This document shows positions 54,367 through 62,587 of a DNA stretch of 64,000 nt, piece after piece (the first letter of the stretch is position 1; each line of letters starts with the position of its first letter). The stretch is from the NCBI GenBank assembly GCA_965603015.1, contig CBFDBJ010000003.1:1-64000 (forward strand), in the 5' to 3' direction. The notes below the pieces were generated by a model. That model was not told where the DNA came from. It ran no database searches and saw nothing but the letters and a program-made list of their open reading frames with translations. This DNA is from JAUWTJ01 sp965603015 (GTDB taxonomy: Bacteria; Pseudomonadota; Alphaproteobacteria; M2410). Position numbers and translations under genes: made by a program.

Positions 54367-54584
54367 TGGTCCGGCACCTTGCTGATCTGCGACCATGCGC
54401 GCAGCCGGTCATCAGGATCTCGGTCTGCGCGGTCGGGACCTGCGGCGCACGACAAGTCCTCAGACGCATAACTGAAACGCTTGTGCAATTCCTCCAGCCC
54501 GTCTTCCTCGTTAAAAACAGGAATAAGGATGGAGAGCGTGTAGCTTTCCTTTTCTGCACTCTCGCAGCTGATCTCTTGTGTCAT
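54363..54584 (-). pseudogene. Truncated 5' end of a GT2 glycosyltransferase gene
   Basis: A 73-codon frame starting MTQEISCESAEKE, then YTLSILIPVFNEEDGLEELHK. The latter is the N-terminal beta strand and first helix of DPM1/ArnC-type GT2 enzymes. After about residue 42 the sequence (PDRADRDPDDRLRAWS) no longer resembles a GT2 and the DxD part is missing. The frame stops on the start of the GT-C gene with a 4-base overlap. It looks like the remnant of a second GT2, perhaps still translated and used for coupling. Confidence 0.6.
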
Positions 54585-54790
54585 CGGGCGCGCATTGCTC
54601 TGCCGTGTTTACAGTGCGCTAACCCTAGCTCAACAGCCTTTAATGACCGTTAAGCAACCCTCGAAACCCCGGAACCGGCATTAAGACTTTGATAATCTGC
54701 TCGATCCCCGGCCCCCCCGCACCTGACGGGACATCACGAAGAGCATAATTTCAGAAGTAAACGGGGAGCTTAGTGTGCCGGGCTGGCGTA

Positions 54791-54925
54791 TCAGGCCAGC
54801 GCCAGAAAGCTGCCGACGGCAACGACGGCAACCGTTAGATAGCCGGCCACGAAGAGAAGGAAGGCTTCTCTGGTTTTTCCGGGCTTGCGCCCATTTTTCT
54901 GTTCGGAATTCGATACGTGGGACAT
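54791..54925 (-). CDS. 44-residue single-pass membrane peptide
   Basis: A short frame found by reading the minus strand: MSHVSNSEQKNGRKPGKTRE, then one hydrophobic helix (AFLLFVAGYLTVAVVAVGSF) ending LALA. The ATG at 54925 has GAAGGAATG upstream at good spacing. A polar, basic N terminus followed by one C-terminal helix gives an N-in tail-anchored topology. The size and shape recall small subunits of respiratory oxidases, but no match is claimed. It lies in the 450-base gap between the GT cluster and the sulfotransferase. Confidence 0.55.
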   Translation of the reverse strand: MSHVSNSEQKNGRKPGKTREAFLLFVAGYLTVAVVAVGSFLALA

Positions 54926-55034
54926 GCATCATTCCTTCGACAAAAATAATTACCCCTGAATGCGAGAAGTCCTAGACCCTTGTGCCGGATCTGACAACCC
55001 TCAATCGAGCTACATTTTTGTGAAAAACCCGATC

Positions 55035-55961
55035 TTAAAATCTGCCACCTTCGTGGAGCCAGCGCCGCAGATCCGCGGGAAGTTTTCTTGCGACTGCTTC
55101 TTCATAGAATGCAAGATCGTCACCTGAAAATGCGGTCTGCCATTTGCCGGATCCACCCTGGTTGAAGAAGCGGCTGTTGTCTTTCCAGCCACCCCAGTCG
55201 ACGTCCGGCGCCATCTGATCTGCAGCGCCCTTCATCGCGTCAAAGCGCGCGGCCTCAACCAGAGACGGCCAGACCTCCTCGTTCACGGCAACCCCGAGAA
55301 CACCGGAAATTCGCCGCATTTCACCATCAAGATCACGCAGCAGATCGCCATAATGGACAAAGTGAATATTCGGCAGGGTACGGAACTTCCAGAAACTTGT
55401 GGCATGGGAAAACAACGACCAGAAGGGCCAGCCGTCGTCCTCCCAGTCAAAGCAGCCGGTGGTGAGCCAGGCGCGCAGCATGGACGCAAGATCCGTTGGC
55501 ATCTCGTCCAGCTCAACCCGCGAACGGGTCGAGTTCGCCTGGAGAACCTCGCCCGCCGCATCGTTGGAATTGTCCATGTGATTGAGCATGGACATAAAAA
55601 TATCGCGCGGATCACGGGCAACGAAAAGATAGGTCGCTGCGCGGCGATACGGCAGACCGTCGAGCGGGGTATGGCTCTTGATGAAGCGCCGGTGGGTTTG
55701 TGCCTCGTAGTCGGCGCGTAACTTCTCGATTGGTTGCCCGTTAATCTCGAGCCAGGGCGAATAGGTCGTCAGCGGCTGTTCCAGCTCCGGCGTCTGGAAC
55801 ACCAGCAGCGAACAGATGCGCTGCATCCACGTGGTACCGGCCTTGTAGGCGGTACAGATCAGGATATCGTCATCACGATGTTTGAAACCCTCCCATCTGG
55901 CAGAATTCCAGATGAAATGCTCATAGTGACGCGTCAGCTCAGGCAGATGCTCATCAGCCAT
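55035..55961 (-). CDS. Sulfotransferase domain protein
   Basis: A 308-residue cytosolic-type PAPS-dependent sulfotransferase. The 5'-phosphosulfate loop reads AYKAGTTWMQRICSLL, and the 3'-phosphate motif is YLFVARDPRDIFMSMLNH. The catalytic His is probably in FIKSHTPLDGLPY. A GxxGxxK-like C-terminal motif reads KGAADQMAPD region, less clear. The acceptor is unknown. It is divergent from the SoxC-like gene, an intriguing sulfur-related neighbourhood. Confidence 0.9.
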   Translation of the reverse strand: MADEHLPELTRHYEHFIWNSARWEGFKHRDDDILICTAYKAGTTWMQRICSLLVFQTPELEQPLTTYSPWLEINGQPIEKLRADYEAQTHRRFIKSHTPLDGLPYRRAATYLFVARDPRDIFMSMLNHMDNSNDAAGEVLQANSTRSRVELDEMPTDLASMLRAWLTTGCFDWEDDGWPFWSLFSHATSFWKFRTLPNIHFVHYGDLLRDLDGEMRRISGVLGVAVNEEVWPSLVEAARFDAMKGAADQMAPDVDWGGWKDNSRFFNQGGSGKWQTAFSGDDLAFYEEAVARKLPADLRRWLHEGGRF

Positions 55962-56135
55962 TGTCAGACATCCTCCCCTGGATTCTCTTGCTTGAGTTCG
56001 GAGGGATTAAATAGATGGTTTCTCGCCGGATCAAGCATCACCATCAAGCATCTCTGTCAGGCGGTGGATCAGTCGTCGATTGACGGGTCGGCGATATTTT
56101 GATATTTGTCGAAATATGAACAGGGAGCGAAGCGC

Positions 56136-57440
56136 ATGAACGAAGAAAATCCTGAAATCACTAGCGCCGCGGAAGACTGCGACTGCAAGGAGGGCATGTT
56201 TCCCGATCCGGGCAGGCGGGCGCTCTTGCTCGGTGGCGCGGCTCTGGCGGGGACCGGATTGCTCGCTGGCAGGGCCGGGGCACAAGCGGCTCAGGGCGCA
56301 TCGCAGCACGCGGTACTTGATGATCCAACGAGCCAGCCCGGCCCCGCATCCGGTGGCGGCTATGGCCTGCGCTCACAGTTTGAGACCGTATCGCGCTGGG
56401 AATTTCCCCTGCCCCAACCAGGTGTGTCCGGTTCCTTCACACCACTGGCCGGCACCCATGGCACGATCACGCCCTCGGGGCTTCACTATGAGGTCCACCG
56501 AGGCGGTGTGCCGACGATTGATCGGGCGCGGCACAGGCTCTTGATCCATGGCAAGGTGAAGCGCGCCAAAGTTTTCACCATGGCTGATCTCTATCGTTTT
56601 CCCTCCGTCACACGCACCGCGTTTCTTGAGTGCGCTGGCAATGGCGGTATGGAATATGCGCGGCCCAGCATGCCACATGTTCAGGGCACGCATGGATTAA
56701 CCTCCAATTCTGAATGGACCGGTGTTGCACTCTCGACCCTGCTGCGCGAAGTCGGTCTTGACGATGGCGCAGAGTGGCTTTTGGGCGAGGGTTCGGACGC
56801 TGGCATGCACACCCGCTCGATCCCGATCGACAAGGCGATGGACGATGCGATCCTGGCCTATGCGCAGAACGGCGAGGCGATCCGCCCGGAACAGGGTTAT
56901 CCGCTGCGTCTCCTTCTGCCCGGCTTTGAAGGCAATATGTCGATCAAATGGCTGCGCCGCCTTGACGTGACCGACAAGCCGAGCTTCACCCGGCCAGAGG
57001 TTACCACCTATGCCGACACGCTGGCGGACGGGACAACACGCTATTTCACCTGGGAGATGGAAGCCAAGTCCGTCATCACCTTTCCGTCTGGCACCATGAA
57101 GCTGCCGATCCCTGGCACCTACGAGGTTACCGGCCTTGCCTGGTCCGGTCGCGGCAAGATAACCGGCGTTGAAATATCTACCGACGGCGGCAAGACATGG
57201 GGGCAGGCAAATCTTGTCGCGCCGGTCCTGTCCATGGCCCACACGCGCTTTACCTTCGGCTGGCGCTGGGATGGCAAGCCCGCCGTCCTGCAATCGCGCG
57301 CCACAGACGAGACCGGTTATGTGCAACCGACCATCAAGGCGCTGGTTGATGTGCGCGGGGTCAATTCGAAAGACCACAATAACGGCATCCAGAGCTGGGC
57401 CATCGACGCAGAAGGGAATGTGACCAATGTTCATGCCTGA
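56136..57440 (+). CDS. soxC: SoxC-like sulfite dehydrogenase molybdopterin subunit
   Basis: A 434-residue sulfite-oxidase-family enzyme. The twin-arginine-like signal is PGRRALLLGGAALAGTG, so it is exported folded with its Mo cofactor. The Mo-ligand Cys lies in FLECAGNGGMEYARP, and the dimerisation-domain end reads ALVDVRGVNSKDHNNG. The start ATG at 56136 has CAGGGAGCG upstream; an in-frame earlier start exists. Its stop region overlaps the cytochrome gene by 14 bases, the SoxCD arrangement. No other sox genes lie nearby, so this may be a stand-alone sulfite or sulfane dehydrogenase. Confidence 0.9.
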   Translation: MNEENPEITSAAEDCDCKEGMFPDPGRRALLLGGAALAGTGLLAGRAGAQAAQGASQHAVLDDPTSQPGPASGGGYGLRSQFETVSRWEFPLPQPGVSGSFTPLAGTHGTITPSGLHYEVHRGGVPTIDRARHRLLIHGKVKRAKVFTMADLYRFPSVTRTAFLECAGNGGMEYARPSMPHVQGTHGLTSNSEWTGVALSTLLREVGLDDGAEWLLGEGSDAGMHTRSIPIDKAMDDAILAYAQNGEAIRPEQGYPLRLLLPGFEGNMSIKWLRRLDVTDKPSFTRPEVTTYADTLADGTTRYFTWEMEAKSVITFPSGTMKLPIPGTYEVTGLAWSGRGKITGVEISTDGGKTWGQANLVAPVLSMAHTRFTFGWRWDGKPAVLQSRATDETGYVQPTIKALVDVRGVNSKDHNNGIQSWAIDAEGNVTNVHA

Positions 57441-57966
57441 GAACAAAATCCGGACAAGCCTTCTGTGCGGGCTTTTACTTGCGGCTTGCAATCCCGACAG
57501 CAACGCCCGGACCGGCGAGCAATTTCCGGAGCTTGGCAGCCCGGCGCCGCATGCGTTGATCGAGGCCTGGGATCGGGATGTGCGCTATGACGGCGCCGGA
57601 CTGCCGCCGGGCGAAGGCACATACGATCAGGGGGCCCGGGTCTATGCCAAACACTGCACCGCCTGTCACGGCGAGGCGCTGCGCGGCGTCGAAGGTGTTC
57701 AGGGTGGGCCGCTGATCGGGGAGGGTCCGACCGTGACACAGCACTGGCCCTACGCGCCGACCTTCTTTGACTACGTGCGCCGCGCCATGCCGTTCAACGC
57801 GCCGAACTCGCTTGCCGATGACCAGATCTATGCGCTTGCTGCCTATATCTTCGCCGAGGGCGGTATTTACCCGGCAGACAAGCCGATGAATGCGGCGGCG
57901 CTGACGGCAATGGAAATGCCAAACCGTGATAATTTCGTGCCCGACCCGAGGCCGGATGTGAAGTGA
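57427..57966 (+). CDS. soxD: SoxD-like c-type cytochrome lipoprotein
   Basis: A 179-residue monoheme cytochrome. The lipobox LLAAC with Cys21 indicates a periplasm-facing lipoprotein. The heme motif CTACH is at residues 77-81. An axial Met probably lies in RRAMPFNAPNSLADDQIYALAAYIF (split here: RRAMPFNAPNSL), the pattern of SoxD and related cytochromes. Translation starts inside soxC. It would take electrons from the SoxC-like subunit and pass them to the respiratory chain. Confidence 0.9.
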   Translation: MFMPENKIRTSLLCGLLLAACNPDSNARTGEQFPELGSPAPHALIEAWDRDVRYDGAGLPPGEGTYDQGARVYAKHCTACHGEALRGVEGVQGGPLIGEGPTVTQHWPYAPTFFDYVRRAMPFNAPNSLADDQIYALAAYIFAEGGIYPADKPMNAAALTAMEMPNRDNFVPDPRPDVK

Positions 57967-58014
57967 TGCGGCACCCTTCCCGGGCGAACGATCATCTGAC
58001 CGCGCCCGGCCCCG

Positions 58015-59346
58015 TCAAGACCCGGCCCGACTAAAGGCAAGAGTGACCGTCGTGCCTTTGCCGACTTCGGAGGCCAGCGTTACAGTGCCGCCGTGCAGAT
58101 CCATCAAACCCTTGACCATGGAGAGCCCCAGCCCTGTGCCCTGGCGTTGACCACGATAACTGTTGTCGACCTGCTGAAAGGGCATAAAGAGATTCTTTTG
58201 AACCTCTTCGGGGATGCCTTCGCCCTCATCAGCGATGGCGATATAGACAAACTCTTCGTCCTGACGACAGGCTATATCGAGCTTCTTGTCCTCGGGAGAA
58301 TATTTAATCGCGTTGGAAAACAGGTTGAAAAAGATCTGGCGCGCCGCGCGCTCGTCAACTTCTACATGCCCAACGGTATCGGCACCACTGATCGACACAT
58401 CAAAACCTTCTTTGCTGATGTCGCTGTCGAGCAACCGCAGACTGGTGCGCATGACGTCCGGAATCGCAAGGGGCTGAGTGTGCAGCTCAAGCTGACCGGA
58501 TTCAATTTTGGCCAGGTCGAGAACGTCGTTGAGGATGGACAATAGATGGTGGCCACTATCATGAATATTGGTAATAAAATTGATATTTTGCGGTCTGGGC
58601 AGGTCTTCTGCCCTGGTTCCAGCCAGGATCTCCGAAAACCCGATGATGGCATTCAGGGGCGTGCGTAGCTCATGGCTCATATTCGCCAGGAATGCGGATT
58701 TGGCCTTGTTGGCGCGAACCTCATCATCGCGAACCGCACGAACTTCGTCGCCAAGCATTTCATGATTGATCCGAAGCATCACATGACGACGGTATCTTTC
58801 GTTCAACTGCTGACAGATAATGATGAGCCACAGAATAAAAGGAATAGAAAGACCAAAAGTGAGGACACTCATTGGCGTGGGGTAGATGGCAAACAGGGCA
58901 AGAACGGTCAGGAAGGGCGGTATTGCGGTTACAATGAAGTGAGAGCGCAAGTTGGAATACTGAACGACGCCGGTGAACAAATATCCAAACAGCATGATCT
59001 CAAGAAAGAGATTGTTTACCAGATCGCCTGGCACCCACATCAAGACAGAAACATAGGACCAGGTGAGCCCCGCCAGGAGCTGGTTCACCAAAAATAGTCT
59101 GTGCCATTTGTCAGAGTTCGGGCTTTTTTCTTCAAAGTATACGCGTGCCGCCAGGAATGAAACTCCCGAACAGATCATGACCGCCGCCAGTGCGAACAGA
59201 CTGTTGCGCAGGGGAACCGCACCCAAAATACTGGAAACATGCGCCAGAAGGGTGACTATACCCCCCCAGATCAGCATACCGGTCGCGCTGGTTCGGTAGG
59301 ACCCGGCCGTTGTCCCAACCTGCTCGGCAAAAAGACGGTCACACAT
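58015..59346 (-). CDS. Membrane sensor histidine kinase
   Basis: A 443-residue kinase from the ATG at 59346 with AGAGGGG upstream; a longer GTG-start frame is possible. The N terminus holds about six hydrophobic segments (residues 24-180) with almost no periplasmic loops. HisKA follows with His225 in ANMSHELRTPLNAIIG, then HATPase motifs NLFSNAIKYSP, ADEGEGIPEE and GTGLGLSMVKGL. There is no receiver or adjacent response regulator, so the partner is elsewhere. The signal is probably sensed within the membrane. Confidence 0.92.
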   Translation of the reverse strand: MCDRLFAEQVGTTAGSYRTSATGMLIWGGIVTLLAHVSSILGAVPLRNSLFALAAVMICSGVSFLAARVYFEEKSPNSDKWHRLFLVNQLLAGLTWSYVSVLMWVPGDLVNNLFLEIMLFGYLFTGVVQYSNLRSHFIVTAIPPFLTVLALFAIYPTPMSVLTFGLSIPFILWLIIICQQLNERYRRHVMLRINHEMLGDEVRAVRDDEVRANKAKSAFLANMSHELRTPLNAIIGFSEILAGTRAEDLPRPQNINFITNIHDSGHHLLSILNDVLDLAKIESGQLELHTQPLAIPDVMRTSLRLLDSDISKEGFDVSISGADTVGHVEVDERAARQIFFNLFSNAIKYSPEDKKLDIACRQDEEFVYIAIADEGEGIPEEVQKNLFMPFQQVDNSYRGQRQGTGLGLSMVKGLMDLHGGTVTLASEVGKGTTVTLAFSRAGS

Positions 59347-59530
59347 TGCCGACCCCTCTGCATCGCAGGTCACACCAGGCGTTTTGTGATTTCCTGAAAG
59401 TTCCCCAACCACTCAAACACATGCCCTGTCTTGAACTTTACTATTGAGCCCCTTCAACAGCACCGACTATTAAGACAATCCGGTAAAGGATGTGTTGCGA
59501 AAGAGCCTGGATACACCCCTGGCCCGTGGA

Positions 59531-60190
59531 TCAGGCAAAACGCTCACCCCATGTGTCAGCAAAGAAGAGCTCGGCAACAGGCTTTCGCGCGACAGGTCCA
59601 TGGCCCTTGCCGACAGGATAGCCGAGCGGGATCATGGCGGCGGTGCCCCAACCCTCAGGGATGCCGAGCAGTGTCTTCACGGCGTCCTCTTCCATGCACA
59701 GCAATGTGGTCAGGACACAGCCGAGCCCCTCGGCGCGGGCGGCGAGGAGAAGGTTTTCCACCGCCGGGTAGATCGAGCCGCCGCCGACGACCGAGACACG
59801 GTCCAGCCCGGCATCGGTCACGGCCATATAGTCCGGATTAAAGCAGACGACGACCAGAACCGGCAACGCCTTCATATGGTCTGCCAGATGATCGCCTGCG
59901 GCCAACGTTCGTTCTTCTTTTGCTCGCTCTTCATCAGACAAACGGGACGACCCCTTCCTGTGCATCGCCGCGTAGTCGTTCCATCTTGCCTTGTAGAGCT
60001 CGCCGAGGCGGGTCTTTGCGACTGTGTCTGTCACGGCAATCATGCGCCACGGCTGCCGATTGCCGCCGGTCGGGGCGAAGGTCGCGGCCTCAAAAACCCT
60101 CGTCAGCACGTCGTTCGGGATCGGATCCGGCCGTAGCTTGCGGACTGCCCTCATCGTGCTCATGGCTTCGTACAGTTTCATATCGCTCAT
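59531..60190 (-). CDS. Nitroreductase family protein
   Basis: A 219-residue FMN-dependent reductase from the ATG at 60190 with AAAGGGTG upstream. The N-terminal EAMSTMRAVRKLRPDPIP and PTGGNRQPWRMIAV segments are the FMN-binding parts; GLGCVLTTLLCMEE and PEGWGTAAMIPLGYPVGK form the C-terminal part. Substrates could be nitroaromatics, quinones or flavin-linked dehalogenation targets. Not assignable further. Confidence 0.9.
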   Translation of the reverse strand: MSDMKLYEAMSTMRAVRKLRPDPIPNDVLTRVFEAATFAPTGGNRQPWRMIAVTDTVAKTRLGELYKARWNDYAAMHRKGSSRLSDEERAKEERTLAAGDHLADHMKALPVLVVVCFNPDYMAVTDAGLDRVSVVGGGSIYPAVENLLLAARAEGLGCVLTTLLCMEEDAVKTLLGIPEGWGTAAMIPLGYPVGKGHGPVARKPVAELFFADTWGERFA

Positions 60191-60322
60191 GGGATCACCC
60201 TTTCTGCAGACCTGTCTCATACTGTTTGATCAATCTCTGGCGTGCTCGTGTCAAGATCTTTGGTCGACAGATGTTGGCACATGAGGCTGGTATCGCGATC
60301 CTTTATTCGCTATCCAGGGGAC

Positions 60323-61474
60323 ATGAAGTCTTTTGATATTGTCATTATTGGCGGCGGCATTGCCGGGGCGTCACTGGCCTGGCGGCTGGCACGGGAGCCA
60401 GGGGGGCGTTCGATCGCCCTTCTGGAAACCGAGGGTCAGCCAGGGCAGCACGCGACAGGCCGCTCGGCAGCGTTCTTTTCGGAGACCTATGGCAACGAGA
60501 CGATCCGTGCCCTGACAACGGCCAGCCGCGTGTTTTACTATTCACCGCCGGAGGGTTTCTCGGAGACGCCGTTGCTGGCGCCCAGCGGTGCGCTTTTTAT
60601 TGCCCGCAAGGACCAGTTGGCGGCGCTTGAGGAACACTATCAATCCACCCGGGTTCTGACGCCGAGCATTGAAAAGCAGACACGCGACTTTGCCCTTTCG
60701 CTTGTGCCCGTGCTGGAGCCGGACGCGGTTGAGGCGTGTGTCTGGGAGCCGGACAGCCAGGCGATCAATGTCCATGAGCTGCTGCAGGGCTACCTGCGCG
60801 GCGCGCGGGCGGGTGGCACGCAAATCCTGACCCGGCGCACAGTCACCGGCCTTGAGAACCGGGGCGGCTCCTGGGCTGTGACAACTGGCGACGAGACTAT
60901 TGAGGCCGGGCTTGTGGTCAATGCCGCCGGGGCCTGGGCCGGACAGGTCGGCGCGCTTGGCGGCGCGCTTGATATCGGTCTTGAGCCGCTGCGCCGCTCG
61001 GTCTGCGTGATCGATCCCGCAAAGGCCGACGGTATTGAGGGCGATATCTCCGGCTGGCCTCTGGTTCTGGATGTGGACGAGGCGTTTTACTTCAAGCCCA
61101 GTGGCGGCATGATCTGGCTGTCGCCTGCCGACGAAGATCCCAGCCCGCCGTGCGATGCAGCGCCCGATGAACTGATCCTGGCGCAGGCGGTCGATCAGCT
61201 TGAGCGCGCCACCGGCATTCGGGTGCGCCGGTTTGAACACAAGTGGGCGGGCCTGCGAAGCTTCGTCGCGGACCGCACCCCGGTGGTCGGGTTCGACCCG
61301 CTTCAGGATGGGTTTTTCTGGCTGGCGGGGCAGGGCGGCTATGGCATCCAGACATCCCCGGCGCTGTCAGAGGTGGCTGCGGAGCTGATCCTGGGCCGCG
61401 GCCTGCCGCCGGCTTGCACCAAAGCGGGCGTCACGCTTGAGGCGCTCGACCCGAAGCGACTTCAAGTGGTTTAA
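60323..61474 (+). CDS. FAD-dependent oxidoreductase (DAO/glycine oxidase type)
   Basis: A 383-residue flavoprotein from the ATG at 60323. The dinucleotide site is VIIGGGIAGASLAWRLA, and a second FAD region reads LVVNAAGAWAGQVGALGG. The C-terminal FWLAGQGGYGIQTSPAL is typical of the DAO family. Likely substrates are D-amino acids or N-methyl amino acids. No linked transporter or partner is present. Confidence 0.9.
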   Translation: MKSFDIVIIGGGIAGASLAWRLAREPGGRSIALLETEGQPGQHATGRSAAFFSETYGNETIRALTTASRVFYYSPPEGFSETPLLAPSGALFIARKDQLAALEEHYQSTRVLTPSIEKQTRDFALSLVPVLEPDAVEACVWEPDSQAINVHELLQGYLRGARAGGTQILTRRTVTGLENRGGSWAVTTGDETIEAGLVVNAAGAWAGQVGALGGALDIGLEPLRRSVCVIDPAKADGIEGDISGWPLVLDVDEAFYFKPSGGMIWLSPADEDPSPPCDAAPDELILAQAVDQLERATGIRVRRFEHKWAGLRSFVADRTPVVGFDPLQDGFFWLAGQGGYGIQTSPALSEVAAELILGRGLPPACTKAGVTLEALDPKRLQVV

Positions 61475-61496
61475 GCGGCTAATGATCAGCCTGTAA

Positions 61497-61910
61497 TCAG
61501 CTGAAAATATCGAGCAGCGTGTCCTGCATCTGGCCGACCGTCCGCACAACATTGGCGGAGGCCTTGTAGGCGTGCTCGGCGACCATCATATCCGTGAGCT
61601 CATATTCCAGCGAAACATCAGACGGCTTTTCAGGCGGTCGATCCTGAGGTAAATTGTCAAAAGGCAGCGACAATTGCTGCGCCAATTGCTGTGGCTGAGC
61701 AGGGGCGGCAGCCCCGCCGGATTCCTGGTTGGTAACTTGATCCACCGGCAAACGCTCGGATACCACGGGACCACTGCCGGTGGATTGCTGTACCACTTCG
61801 GAAGCTCTATAGCCCGGGGTCAAAACGTTGGCCACGTTGTCGGCGCGGATCGCGAGGCGATCAGCGGCGGCATTCATTCCGGCTACGGAAGATGTTAATG
61901 CAATGCTCAT
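61497..61910 (-). CDS. FlgC-like flagellar basal-body rod family protein
   Basis: A 137-residue protein. The N terminus SIALTSSVAGMNAAADRLAI with RADNVANVLTPGYRA is the flagellar rod motif; the C-terminal YELTDMMVAEHAYKASANVV matches the rod/hook C-terminal helix. The middle is a Pro/Gln-rich linker. It is a stand-alone gene outside any flagellar operon in this window. It could be a divergent FlgC/FlgB-type rod protein or a flagellum-associated paralogue. Confidence 0.82.
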   Translation of the reverse strand: MSIALTSSVAGMNAAADRLAIRADNVANVLTPGYRASEVVQQSTGSGPVVSERLPVDQVTNQESGGAAAPAQPQQLAQQLSLPFDNLPQDRPPEKPSDVSLEYELTDMMVAEHAYKASANVVRTVGQMQDTLLDIFS

Positions 61911-62191
61911 GGCCGAAGCCTACGACAGCACCAACGATGTGTCAAGTTTTCTCAAGTAAAAACAATGGTTTACGAAATTTAACCATCCGTATCCGGATGA
62001 TAGTTAAGGGGATGTAAACAAAATATTTCAATTTGTCTTAACGGCTTGGCGCGCGGGTTACAGCGACATCAAAGACCATCTGCCTTCAAAACCACCTGCC
62101 TGACAGGTCCCTTTGTCTGAAAAATCCGGGATGGTTCAGGTATGATCCGCGACCCTGCGCGCAAGCGAACAGGGCCGATCCGACCTGATCA

Positions 62192-62211
62192 TGATTGATC
62201 ATGATCAATCA
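62192..62211. repeat. Perfect 20-bp palindrome
   Basis: TGATTGATCATGATCAATCA reads identically on both strands. An outer CCTGAT/ATCAGG pair allows a larger alternative fold. It is the first of three strong dyads in a 300-base noncoding stretch between the FlgC-like gene and the small exported protein. Confidence 0.7.
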
Positions 62212-62257
62212 GGGCCCTTAACCAATTTGCAGCGGATTCGAATGTCGGGATAAAGTA

Positions 62258-62305
62258 GAGCGGAACAGATCCTATGAAGGGGTCGCGACTGGATCTGTTC
62301 CGCTC
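62258..62305. repeat. 15-bp perfect inverted repeat, possible structured RNA
   Basis: GAGCGGAACAGATCC (62258-62272) pairs exactly with GGATCTGTTCCGCTC (62291-62305) around an 18-base loop. A second imperfect hairpin, TTGCTC with GAGCAA, follows at about 62316-62342. Tandem stems in a gene-free region are suggestive of a small RNA or a transcribed regulatory element. Confidence 0.6.
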
Positions 62306-62450
62306 GAAGCTCTGTTGCTCTAATTAACGCCAGAGCAATGCAGACCTCGCAAAGACCATGCCAGGCACGCGGCGCGCGCAATATCCTGTATTTTTTCCAT
62401 AATTTGGCTTTCGAGCAACTTTGAAGAGAACTTCCGGGGTGGTCTTTGCA

Positions 62451-62484
62451 TTTTGCAATTCGATTTGCAAATCGAATTGCAAAA
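62451..62484. repeat. Perfect 34-bp palindrome with no loop
   Basis: TTTTGCAATTCGATTTG (62451-62467) is followed at once by its exact reverse complement (62468-62484). It contains two nested TTGCAA-type and ATCGAAT-type half sites. It lies 104 bases upstream of the exported-protein start. It could bind a symmetric regulator or form a cruciform. Confidence 0.75.
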
Positions 62485-62587
62485 CACGATTCCGGCTCTG
62501 GCGCTATCATGGGCCAGGTCCACCTCCCCTTAACGCTTGTCGCCTATGGTCGGAGCCATGAAAACACCAGCAACAAAGGTTAATGGC

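Noticed and set aside
61967..61984. Possible CtrA-like site GGTTTACGAAATTTAACC upstream of the FlgC-like gene
   Set aside because: The TTAA-N7-TTAA spacing is not met; only a partial match, too weak to annotate.
62205..62510. 101-codon minus-strand frame across the palindromes
   Set aside because: It is interrupted by all the dyads, has no ribosome site or recognisable domain, and its composition is unlike coding sequence here.
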